This document shows positions 37,301 to 43,351 of a DNA stretch of 64,000 nt, piece after piece. The notes beneath the pieces were generated by a model. It ran no database searches. It was not told where the DNA came from and worked only from the letters and a program-made list of their open reading frames with translations. The stretch covers positions 3,472,501 to 3,536,500 of the forward strand of contig NZ_CP040094.1 in assembly GCF_013343235.1 (NCBI RefSeq), in the 5' to 3' direction. This DNA is from Nostoc sp. TCL240-02 (GTDB lineage Bacteria; Cyanobacteriota; Cyanobacteriia; Cyanobacteriales; Nostocaceae). How positions within the stretch are numbered: position 1 is the stretch's first letter; the number at the start of each line of letters is the position of its first letter. The position numbers and the translations under genes are program-made.

Positions 37301-38151
37301 TAGCGAATTACTTCAAAGATGACCCCGACACCAAATCCATTCTCAAAGAATGCGCTACCCGAGATGATTACTACTATGTGCGATATGTAGCAGTGCAAGA
37401 ATTAGCGAATCACTTCAAAGATGACCCCGAAACCAAATCCATTCTCAAAGAATGCGCTACCCAGGATGATTACTACTATGTGCGATATGTAGCAGTCCAA
37501 AAATTAGTGAATCACTTCAAAGATGACCCCGACATCAAAACTTGGCTCAAAGAATGCGCTACCCATGATGATAACCTTGTGCGATATATAGCAGTCCAAG
37601 AATTAGCGAATCACTTCAAAGATAACCCCGATATCAAAATCTGGCTCAAAGAACGCGCTACCGAGAATGATGACAACTATGTACGATGTGCAGCAGTCCA
37701 AGGATTAGCGGACAACTTCAAAGATGACCCCGACACCAAATCCATCCTCAAAGAATGCGCTACCCATGATGATAACCTTGTGCGATATATAGCAGTCCAA
37801 GGATTAGCGGACAACTTCAAAGATGACCCCGACACCAAATCCATCCTCAAAGAATGCGCTACCCATGATGATAACTGGGATATGCGACGTGCAGCAGTCC
37901 AAGAATTAGGTAAATACTTTAAATATCAGCTTGAGTTGTTTAACATCTACCACAACTGTGCTGTTAATGACCCCTTTGAGCGCAAGGAAGAGGATGAAAC
38001 TAATCCTCGGCGCATTGCACTAGAAATAATTCTCAAGCAATTTCCTCAGCATGACCAGACTTTACCACTGTTGCGCGATCGCGCCGAGAATGATCCAGAT
38101 GAGCAAGTGCGGGAATTTGCTCAGAAGAAGTTAAAGCAGTTGGAAGGGTAA
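34333..38151 (+). CDS. NACHT-domain NTPase with C-terminal HEAT-like repeats
   Basis: A 1272-residue STAND-type NTPase. Residues about 1-280 are a helical N-terminal region without a recognised effector domain. The NACHT core starts at VILGDPGSGKST (Walker A, about 292-302), followed by ALVMFDGLDEVFD (Walker B, about 373-385), VIVTSRIIGY and the winged-helix part with NPLLLTMMAILNR and FVHRTFLEYFCAWEF. From about residue 757 to 1196 there are 13 units of 33-34 residues with the pattern DDPDTKSILKERATQDD..VR.AAVQELA.HFK, HEAT-like and nearly identical. Bacterial NACHT proteins are innate-immunity sensors against phage, and the repeats are the likely sensing region; the defence role here is inferred. 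It stands in an accessory island beside toxin-antitoxin debris. Confidence 0.88.
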   Translation: MPNFLVIWGVTQAAGLIFKPILEDLAKDAAKDWAKDLLKGIPGNILEKLKKEDIEIAAGKALKEFLQLVQEDLKGGELSEDEIKKYTQPIKQFLKVQEVKEILGNAFKDNNPAIDTNRLQEIWDKLNVSNPLPDDFNWKRVAKKYLQKVKEIIQGIPELRDIHDSQNLDKIKDILEGNAQKITTFDLVKYQEGIRERYGNLKLDSLDTSGYAYNELKLWRIFTAQNVRETHQVLAQVHELPKEHLRRLRENDQVEAVELEELERHKRVYIEQPLHSVLDVVNKKQDYKYIVILGDPGSGKSTLLQFMALNWAESPLDNVMSLPIPLLIELRTYMRRREDKECNNFLEFFHQCSGAIHHLNQLEVDKQLKAGNALVMFDGLDEVFDPGKREDVITDIHRFTNDYPDVQVIVTSRIIGYKPQRLLNAEFRHFILQDLDSEQIQDFIYRWHQLTFTDAVDKVRKRERLKRGIAASKSIAELAGNPLLLTMMAILNRNQELPRDRAELYNQASRVLLHQWDVERVLIEDKRLDPKTIDYKDKQAMLRQVAFLMQTGDKGLTGNLINENDLVKVLTDYLKTIEFDKPREVAKVMINQLRTRNFMLCFVGADYYAFVHRTFLEYFCAWEFVWQFKETQTLTIEKLKNEVFGKHWQDESWHEVLLLIAGMIEPRFVGEILDYLMAQDGEEEKFVNLFLAANCLAEVRNRSAIASTATKLFNKLQDLTKYDLWYYYNPQPLNGEETKLVQKICTQAVTAIATTWQESPNTKTWLKERATQDDYYYVRYTAVQELANHFKDDPDTKTWLKERATQDDDNDVRYTAVQELAKNFKDDPDTKTWLKERATQNDDNLVRYIAVQELAKNFKDDPDTKSILKEHATQDDNWDVRRTAVQELAKNFKDDPDTKSILKEHATQDDNWDVRRTAVQELANHFKDDPDTKSILKEYATQDDNNDVRIAAVRELANYFKDDPETKSILKERATKDDDNDVRIAAVRELANYFKDDPDTKSILKECATRDDYYYVRYVAVQELANHFKDDPETKSILKECATQDDYYYVRYVAVQKLVNHFKDDPDIKTWLKECATHDDNLVRYIAVQELANHFKDNPDIKIWLKERATENDDNYVRCAAVQGLADNFKDDPDTKSILKECATHDDNLVRYIAVQGLADNFKDDPDTKSILKECATHDDNWDMRRAAVQELGKYFKYQLELFNIYHNCAVNDPFERKEEDETNPRRIALEIILKQFPQHDQTLPLLRDRAENDPDEQVREFAQKKLKQLEG
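36604..37920 (+). repeat. 102-bp in-frame tandem repeats of the NACHT gene
   Basis: Thirteen units follow each other. Unit marks (GATGACCCC-type) occur at 36706, 36808, 36910, 37012, 37114, 37216, 37318, 37420, 37522, 37621, 37723 and 37822, so the period is 102 bp with two 99-bp units. Units starting at 36910 and 37012 differ only in the last few bases, which shows recent duplication. Variation is concentrated at the seven positions between ATQ and the AAVQ helix. Confidence 0.9.
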
Positions 38152-38157
38152 ATGTAA

Positions 38158-38424
38158 GCTGATTTACTATTCACAGTACAAACCGCAAAAGAAAGGCTTA
38201 CTATTATCCATGTCACAATTGAGGAACAGACGATCAACCCAACTAACGAACAAGCCTTAGCCTGTCTCCGTGTCTGCCAGATGTTGTCAAACACCTATCG
38301 GAGTATTGAGCTATTTCGCTTTGATGACCAAACCGGAGTTGTATTTATCTTTGTCAATGAAGAACTCCAAATCATTGTACCCGCTAATGGAAACTGGAGG
38401 TTTTTAAATGCGACCGAATTTTGA
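38158..38424 (+). CDS. Small cyanobacterial protein, DUF6888-like, start unclear
   Basis: The frame encodes NEQALACLRVCQMLSNTYRSIELFRFDDQTGVVFIFVNEELQIIVPANGNWRFLNATEF. I recognise this as a small cyanobacterial family (tentatively DUF6888) that is usually paired with the gene that follows here. No ATG, GTG or TTG lies in frame upstream of NEQALACL. The first in-frame ATG (38281) would delete a third of the domain, so either a rare start such as ATT is used or the 5' end is lost. The frame opens after a stop at 38155. The stop overlaps the next gene by 17 bases. Function unknown; position next to antitoxin debris hints at a toxin-antitoxin-like module. Confidence 0.5.
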   Translation, partial: ADLLFTVQTAKERLTIIHVTIEEQTINPTNEQALACLRVCQMLSNTYRSIELFRFDDQTGVVFIFVNEELQIIVPANGNWRFLNATEF

Positions 38425-38653
38425 AGCAATGACTAACAAAGAACTAATAGCTTACGCACTTGCACACCGGGAAGATGTCGAGCCTTTGCGTGTTTTGTAT
38501 GGCCGCCGCACTCCTGACTCAGAAGCAACATGGTATGGGCCAATGGTAGCTGAAGACGGTACGCCAATAGAAGAAAATATTCGCATTGCAGAAGAAGCAA
38601 TTAGACAACGTATTGAGCAAGCAAATCAAAGCAAGCAAGATTCTCAAAGTTAA
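38408..38653 (+). CDS. Small cyanobacterial protein, DUF6887-like
   Basis: 81 residues: MRPNFEAMTNKELIAYALAHREDVEPLRVLYGRR, then a lower-complexity part ending in a charged helix (EENIRIAEEAIRQRIEQAN). Small proteins with this N-terminus are common in Nostoc as the second gene of a two-gene unit (tentatively DUF6887 with DUF6888). The ATG overlaps the upstream frame by 17 bases and has GGAGG upstream. No enzymatic motif is visible; the pair may be a toxin-antitoxin-like unit, which is a guess. Confidence 0.6.
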   Translation: MRPNFEAMTNKELIAYALAHREDVEPLRVLYGRRTPDSEATWYGPMVAEDGTPIEENIRIAEEAIRQRIEQANQSKQDSQS

Positions 38654-38719
38654 GAATAAAAGATGGGCTAAAAATTATGAACAATACAGAAGTTGCCTAA
38701 ATCCTTCATGAACAACGAA

Positions 38720-38748
38720 ATCCCCGACTTCTTAGAGAAGTCGGGGAT
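38720..38748. repeat. Short palindromic repeat
   Basis: A perfect 13-bp stem (ATCCCCGACTTCT / AGAAGTCGGGGAT) with a 3-base loop and no U-tract. This CCCCGACTTCT palindrome is a frequent dispersed repeat in Nostoc genomes; it could still end the upstream transcript. Confidence 0.75.
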
Positions 38749-38788
38749 CTGAGTCTTGTGATTTTCACAAATCAAATAGGATTGTTAT

Positions 38789-39016
38789 ATGAAATATACA
38801 ATTATTATTTAATGGTCAGAAGAAGACCAATGTTATGTAGTTTTGCTACCTGAGTTTACCTATATAATGTAGCCTTGTACTCACGGAGAGACTTATGAAG
38901 AAGCTTTGAAAAATGCTCAAGAAGTTTTAGAAATGCTGATTGAATCATCTTTAGCTGACGGTGAAACTCTACTAGAGCCTAAAACGCTAGGAAAGTCGTT
39001 AAAAGTAGCGTTGTAA
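38789..39016 (+). pseudogene. HicB-like antitoxin with two in-frame stops
   Basis: Reading from the ATG: MKYTIII, stop (TAA), WSEEDQCYVVLLPEFTYIM, stop (TAG), PCTHGETYEEALKNAQEVLEMLIESS, then ADGETLLEPK to a TAA at 39014. This is a full-length HicB-family antitoxin (75 codons) with no frameshift. Both stops fall where relatives have glutamine, so each is explained by one C-to-T change (CAA to TAA, CAG to TAG). No HicA toxin gene is next to it. It is a decaying orphan antitoxin. Confidence 0.8.
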
Positions 39017-39048
39017 ATTAGTAAAATTAAATAAAAATAGGTAATCTC

Positions 39049-39303
39049 ATGACTACATCTGTAAATACAGCCAAAGTCTACGATGAAATTATAGAGTTTA
39101 TTGCTGCTGGAACCACTCCCCAAAGTGTTATCGATTTCAAACTATCAGATGCGGCTAAAGACCGTTTAGAGGATTTAGTTTATCGGGCAAAAACTGAAGG
39201 TCTTACTGGAAGTGACCAGCTAGAGTTAGATCATTTCCTCACGCTAGAGCATATTATGAGGTTAGCAAAAGCAAGAGCTAATCAGTACATTAACCTTAAG
39301 TGA
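39049..39303 (+). CDS. Small protein paired with an HNH nuclease gene
   Basis: 84 residues, mostly helical: YDEIIEFIAAGTTPQSVIDFKLSDAAKDRLEDLVYRAKTEGLTGSDQLELDHFLTLEHIMRLAKARA. Small genes of this type commonly precede a short HNH endonuclease gene in cyanobacteria, which is the case here (39313, 10 bases later). They are therefore viewed as a two-gene unit; an antitoxin-like role is inferred only. The ATG is preceded by AGGTAATC. Confidence 0.65.
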   Translation: MTTSVNTAKVYDEIIEFIAAGTTPQSVIDFKLSDAAKDRLEDLVYRAKTEGLTGSDQLELDHFLTLEHIMRLAKARANQYINLK

Positions 39304-39312
39304 ATATTCAAA

Positions 39313-39504
39313 GTGTCTCGTCTATATATTAATGCAGAACTGCGGCGTTTAGTTTGCGATCGCGCCGAGCATATTTGCGAGTACTGTCTTATCTCCGAAG
39401 TAGATAGATCGTCGGGTTGCCAAGTTGACCATATAATCAGTGTCAAAAACGGCGGCGCTACAACACCAGATAATCTCTGCGAAGCCCGTCGTAGACATCG
39501 CTAG
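39313..39504 (+). pseudogene. HNH endonuclease truncated by a dispersed repeat
   Basis: A GTG-started frame encoding LRRLVCDRAEHICEYCLISE and CQVDHIISVKNGGATTPDNLC. This contains the HNH zinc-finger opening (CEYC) and the DHI of the catalytic site. Normal members continue with a second Cys-x-x-Cys (as in ACVLCN) that completes the fold. Here the frame runs into GCGAAGCCCGTCGTAGACAT (a dispersed repeat, also near 34099) and stops as ARRRHR. The last catalytic and metal ligands are missing, so the product is probably inactive. The small gene upstream is intact. Confidence 0.75.
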
Positions 39505-39678
39505 AAGAAATTATTCGGGATAATCAATTAGCTAGTTGTATTGTGTGCGTTACGCTGCGCTAACACACCCTACTAAACTAAAAATTACAACAAAATGTGC
39601 GATCGCATCTACCAATGGGAATTATATACTTAGCAACTATTGCTACCTCACCATTAGAACTCCCAAGGTAAATATATA
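39505..39678. other. Spacer with hairpin repeat
   Basis: Includes GTGTGCGTTACGCTGCGCTAACACACC, a dispersed hairpin repeat, followed by AT-rich sequence leading to the 39679 gene. No gene is supported. Confidence 0.5.
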
Positions 39679-40155
39679 ATGGCCTATCAAAATATCGCAG
39701 CCACCCTTTCGCCACAAGATATCCAAGAAATTAAAGCCGCGCTACAGACAATCCAAAGAAAGATGCCCTTTCTGATTACTCTCAGCACTGAAGAACGGCG
39801 TAAGTTAGTAAAAATGGGCGATAAAAGCCTAGCTTTTGTAAACAATAGCATCACTGCTGCTCAATCGAACCGCGAAATCCTTCCAGCCACTTTTGATGTC
39901 GAAGAACTTGTCCGAGATTATCAATTAGCCGCAGCACTGACCGAACTTTTAACTTCAATGCAGCAACTCACCGAACAGGTAGATGATACCCTAATGGCTG
40001 TCGGTAGTGAAGCTATGACTAGCAGTTTGACTGTTTATGATTACGTCAAGACTGCATCGAAAAAGACTCCAGGTTTAAAGATTGTCGCTGAACAGTTGGG
40101 CGAACGCTTTAAAGCTATCAAAGGTAGACCTACTAAAGCTGCATCTGGTTCTTGA
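39679..40155 (+). CDS. Conserved hypothetical protein, 158 aa, with downstream tandem array
   Basis: Predicted all-helical and soluble: LSPQDIQEIKAALQTIQRKMPFLITLSTEERRKLVKMGDKSLAFV, then DVEELVRDYQLAAALTELLTSMQQLTEQVDDTLMAVGSEAMTSSLTVYDYVKTAS, and a lysine-rich end (GERFKAIKGRPTKAASGS). I recognise it as a widespread family without known function. The TGA stop is directly followed, with no gap, by eleven 21-bp repeats. A damaged copy of the last 65 codons plus a second array lies at 41263-41458, so the gene end and array were duplicated together. ATG start with a weak AAGGTAA upstream. Confidence 0.7.
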   Translation: MAYQNIAATLSPQDIQEIKAALQTIQRKMPFLITLSTEERRKLVKMGDKSLAFVNNSITAAQSNREILPATFDVEELVRDYQLAAALTELLTSMQQLTEQVDDTLMAVGSEAMTSSLTVYDYVKTASKKTPGLKIVAEQLGERFKAIKGRPTKAASGS

Positions 40156-40386
40156 GTCTTTGATACTCATTAATAAGCCTTTGAACTCCATTAATGAGTC
40201 TTGGAACTCCATTAATGAACCTTTGGACTCCATTAATGAGTCTTTGATACTCATTAATGAGTCTTGGAACTCCATTAATGAGCCTTTGAACCCCATTAAT
40301 GAGTCTTAGAACTCCATTAATAAGCCTTTGAACCCCATTAATGAGTTTTTGAACCCCATTAATGAGCCTTTGAACTCCATTAAGGA
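40156..40386 (+). repeat. 21-bp tandem array, 11 units
   Basis: Starts at the base after the stop codon of the 39679 gene. Units read G(C/T)CTTTGAACTCCATTAATGA with a few substitutions and exactly constant length. Each intact unit holds the 8-bp palindrome CATTAATG, so palindromes recur every 21 bp, close to two helical turns. The period is a multiple of three, so open frames on both strands pass through it; those are artefacts. Confidence 0.9.
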
Positions 40387-40424
40387 GTCTTGGCAGTTGC
40401 AAATTTACTGCTAATAACTTTAGT

Positions 40425-41021
40425 TCAGGTTACTTTAGTTATTATCTGACTATATTCAGTCACAGCATCATATTGGTCAGTCATTAGCGCATATTTTGCT
40501 AATAAATCCAAATCCAAATCAGGCAATAAAGTACTTTTAGAGACTTTTGTATAGCTGTCACCTTGCAAACAATAAACTGATAATAAACCATCTTCCCAAA
40601 ACCAAACTTCAGGTACTCGCAACCGCCGATAAATTTCTAGCTTATTAATTCCGCCACTCGTGACAGTTATTTCCAAAATTAAATCGGGGATAGGTTTTTT
40701 TGTGCCTAAATTATAAGACTCATCTGGTTCTCGTCGAGTTTTGTCTTCCTGTTTACCTATAGTTGCACTTCCCCGTCCATAAAAGCGGATATTCTTTGCC
40801 CGCAGATAGACTTCCAGCAACATCGCCAGAGTTTTTTTATGATCCTCATGGTCGTCAGAAAGTGGGGACATAATTTCGAGAATCCCATCTAAATAAGTTA
40901 GTCGTGCGCTTGTTCCTGCAAGGGCGACATCAAGCTGTTCTAACTGTTCCCAACTGACATTGTACAGAAGAACGTAGGAAGTCTCAGAAGTCGAAGGTTT
41001 TTCCAGGACAGGGGAAGACAT
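40425..41021 (-). CDS. Uma2 family endonuclease-fold protein
   Basis: A 198-residue member of the Uma2 (DUF820) family, which has a PD-(D/E)XK nuclease fold and is greatly expanded in cyanobacteria. Seen here are YLDGILEIMSPLSDDHEDHKKTLAMLL, the PIPDLILEITVTSGG block (catalytic D and E-x-T) and KLEIYRRLRVPEVWFWEDG. No cellular role is established. It sits between the two 21-bp arrays and is on the opposite strand. Two more Uma2 genes are at 47672 and 57245. Confidence 0.85.
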   Translation of the reverse strand: MSSPVLEKPSTSETSYVLLYNVSWEQLEQLDVALAGTSARLTYLDGILEIMSPLSDDHEDHKKTLAMLLEVYLRAKNIRFYGRGSATIGKQEDKTRREPDESYNLGTKKPIPDLILEITVTSGGINKLEIYRRLRVPEVWFWEDGLLSVYCLQGDSYTKVSKSTLLPDLDLDLLAKYALMTDQYDAVTEYSQIITKVT

Positions 41022-41262
41022 ATATTAAACCATAGAGTGGTTTGTTTCTATCATAAAACTAAGATGAGATAGATTCAGATAATCTTATTTAATCTGCGAT
41101 CGCGGCAATTATTCCGGCGTTAGCGGAGTTTAACGTACCCCTACGGGGAAACAAGCTACGCGTAGCGTTTCGCAGAGAAGTTATCGCTTAAGCACGACTT
41201 ACTTCTGGTAGAAACTGCAAAATACTGTATAAATTACGTTTTTCCGCTCGACAGGGTTGCTG
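41022..41262. repeat. Spacer with dispersed repeats
   Basis: Holds palindromic repeat modules (CCCCTACGGGG, AGCTACGCGTAGC) in a mostly AT-rich spacer. No gene is supported. Confidence 0.5.
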
Positions 41263-41458
41263 ATGAGCAACTCACCAAACAGGTAGATATACCCTAATGG
41301 CTGTTGTTAGTAAAGCGATGATTAGCAGTTTGACTGTTTATAATTACGTCAAGACTGCATCGGAAAAGACTCCCGGTTTAAAGACTGTGGCTGAACAGTT
41401 AGGCAAACGCTTTAAGGCTATCAAAGGTAGACCTACTAAAGCTGCATCTGGTTATTGA
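41263..41458 (+). pseudogene. Duplicated 3' fragment of the 39679 gene
   Basis: About 195 bases are some 90 percent identical to 39960-40155, ending in the same K-A-I-K-G-R-P-T-K-A-A-S-G segment and a TGA. A single-base deletion near 41288 (GTAGATGATACC became GTAGATATACC) breaks the frame, and there is no start. It is followed at once by the second 21-bp array. Confidence 0.85.
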
Positions 41459-41559
41459 GTCTTTGATACTCATTAATGAGCCTTTGAACTCCATTAATGA
41501 GTCTTTGATACTCATTAATGAGCCTTTGATATTCATTAATGAGCCTTTAATACTCGTTA

Positions 41560-42589
41560 TAGCGGTTATCAGTCTTGTGAGGTACAGTAGCAGCAGTGAG
41601 TAAACCAACCCAGCAAATTCTCTATTGTCACTTCTGCGAATGCCGTATCTAATGCCTGGAGTAAATCAGGGTATGTCCTTGCACCGATGCGACGGAGAAT
41701 GTTCTTAATCTTGGACCAACAATTCTCAATCGGTGAAAAATCGGGAGAATAGGGGGGGAGATAAATGAGATGAGCGCCAGCAGCGATGAGCAAAGCTTCA
41801 AGTTCATCACTTTTATGGATTGAGCAGTTATCCATGATCACCACTGCACCAGGCCAAAGTTTGGGTACGAGCTTTTGGGCGATGAAGGCATCAAAAGTCA
41901 AAGCATCGATAGAACCTAAGCCACTCCATTGGGTGAGCAGTCCTTTCAAGCTAATTGCACCAATTACCGAGACATTTTTCCCTTTGCGGTTGGGCTTTTG
42001 AGCATAGGCCCGAAGGCCAGGCAAGGCGCGGGCACATTTGCGGATGAAGGACAGATTAACTCCCGATTCATCTAAGAAAATCAGCTCTTCGACGGGTATC
42101 CCCCTCAAGAGTTTCCAGTACTCAAATCGGGCTAGTTGGACTTCATCACTACCTTTTTTTGTGAGGTGGAGACTTTTTTTTTGAGGTTGAGGTGAAGTTT
42201 CCAGCGAACCATCCGATTCACCGTAGCTACCCCAATTAAGACCTCTGTTTTCTCGTAAAGTCGTTCCCGCAATTCGCTTAACGTCGCATCGGGCTGTGCT
42301 ATGACGAGTTGGCGCAGGATTTCTAACTGTTCAGCATTCAACTTTGTTGCTGTCTGCTCAGTCCGCACCTTGGGGCCTATCATCCCCAATTCTCGATGGC
42401 GTTTGAGTAAATTTTGCACAAAACTTAAGGTGACACCAAAGTTTTTAGCCAGTTTTCGTTGGGAAATGTCACCGCAGGCATAAGCATCAACTATTTTTTG
42501 ACGCAAGTCGAGAGAGTAGGCTTTCATCACCACCAATTATCAGTAGAATTGCTCTCTCCTACTGTACTGAAGTAGACTGATAACCGCTA
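41560..42589 (-). mobile_element. Intact IS630 family insertion sequence
   Basis: The element is about 1.03 kb. Its ends share the 17-bp perfect inverted repeat TATAGCGGTTATCAGTC (counting the flanking TA), with further matching GTACAGTAG inside. It is bounded by the TA duplication expected for IS630 (41558-41559 and 42590-42591). Removing it restores a 21-bp repeat unit of the host array. It encodes a two-frame transposase and looks recently active. Confidence 0.93.
41569..42536 (-). CDS. IS630 transposase made by -1 frameshifting
   Basis: The first frame (42536-42132, 134 residues) holds the DNA-binding helix-turn-helix domains: SLDLRQKIVDAYACGDISQRKLAKNFGV. The second (visible from 42108 to 41569, open further upstream) holds the DDE catalytic domain: FLDESGVNLSF, VIMDNCSIHKS and LPPYSPDFSPIENCWSKIK, which carry the D, D and E residues. 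Near the end of the first frame lies A AAA AAG (the codons CAA AAA AAG on the minus strand), a classical -1 slippery heptamer. Slippage there joins the frames as KKGSDEVQLARFEYWKLLRG, giving one transposase of about 320 residues. Confidence 0.9.
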
Positions 42590-42721
42590 TAATGAGCCTT
42601 TAAACTCAATTAAAGAGTATTTAAACTCCGTTAATGAGTATTTAAACTCAATTAAAGAGTATTTGAACTCCATTAATGAGTATTTGAACTCCATTAATGA
42701 GCCTTTGAACTCCATTAGTAA

Positions 42722-43135
42722 GCCTCTACAAGTTTCGTGGCTAGGGTAGCATAGCTTTACGCCGCTACAGCAATCAGCAATTATTTAACTGCTATGAGAA
42801 TATCTACCTATTATGCCGCTCTAAGATTTTGTGTTGGCTATTCCCACACATCTATATAATAAGAAAACAGTCGCTACGAGCTATAACTATATTTTGAAAC
42901 GTATATCTGCATACAGACAGCAAATCCTAAAAGAAAATAAAGAAACCTGTCTTTCGCCCAACCAAATAATAGGATACTAATAGTAGTAGCATATACAAAA
43001 AATGCATTTATAGCTTCACATAACTCATATTTGAGTGCATCTGAGTACAACTTAATATATTGCAAAATATCTTGACGAAATCTTAGCAAAGGCTTACAGG
43101 TAAAGTTTCTTGTAGCGTGAACAGAAATTCTTAAC
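42722..43135. other. Intergenic region before nifP
   Basis: About 410 bases between the array and the nifP boxes. It contains one weak open frame (42874-43089) and AT-rich sequence, with no recognised RNA. Confidence 0.45.
42874..43089 (-). CDS. Possible small membrane protein
   Basis: A 71-codon frame with a hydrophobic stretch (AINAFFVYATTISILLFGWAKDRFLYFLLGFAVCMQIYV) that could form two membrane helices. No ribosome binding site of note, no recognised family, and it lies in an otherwise gene-free gap, so it may be chance. Confidence 0.25.
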   Translation of the reverse strand: MLRFRQDILQYIKLYSDALKYELCEAINAFFVYATTISILLFGWAKDRFLYFLLGFAVCMQIYVSKYSYSS

Positions 43136-43183
43136 CCCCGCCCTAAAAATACTAGTACCCCTATCGTTAAATACTAGCGCCCC
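43136..43183 (+). promoter_or_regulatory. Three CCCC boxes at 22-bp spacing upstream of nifP
   Basis: CCCC begins at 43136, 43158 and 43180, exactly 22 bp apart. The two gene-proximal boxes are AAATACTAGTACCCC and AAATACTAGCGCCCC. The layout, spacing and orientation match those upstream of nifB (31377-31427), which makes a shared activator site likely. Confidence 0.65.
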
Positions 43184-43230
43184 TAACCCCAGACAAATTT
43201 TAACTTTATGTTAAGTCGGGGTTTTGGCGT

Positions 43231-43259
43231 TTGAGTACAACTGTAATCAATCCAATAAA
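43231..43259 (+). promoter_or_regulatory. nifP promoter core
   Basis: TTGAGT (43231-43236), 17 bases, then AATAAA (43254-43259), matching the core upstream of nifB in sequence and spacing. It lies 47 bases after the last CCCC box; in nifB the gap is 58 bases, one helical turn more. The nifP start codon follows 92 bases later. Confidence 0.6.
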
Positions 43260-43351
43260 TCCAATCAGCATTGGGTTTGCTATCGAGTTAGAAGTCACCT
43301 GATATAAGCATAAAAATAGCAGATGAATCTTTTACCAGATAGACATTACCG

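Larger units (their letters stand above)
41459..42721 (+). repeat. Second 21-bp tandem array, 11 units, split by IS630
   Basis: Units 1-5 occupy 41459-41559 and units 5-11 resume at 42590 after the insertion sequence. Joining the halves at the TA restores unit 5 exactly and gives eleven units, the same count as the first array. Units 6-8 have drifted (AATTAAAG in place of CATTAATG), so this copy is older or under less constraint. Confidence 0.88.

Noticed and set aside
36604..37920. Possible non-coding repeat or CRISPR-like array
   Set aside because: The repeats are in frame within one long protein and encode a regular HEAT-like pattern.
40156..40386. Possible CRISPR array
   Set aside because: Units follow each other with no unique spacers and no cas gene is present.
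40075..40402. Several open frames on both strands across the 21-bp array, giving peptides such as LINGVQR repeats
   Set aside because: The unit length is a multiple of three, so repeated frames are open by arithmetic. There is no ribosome binding site, and the array begins after a gene's stop codon.
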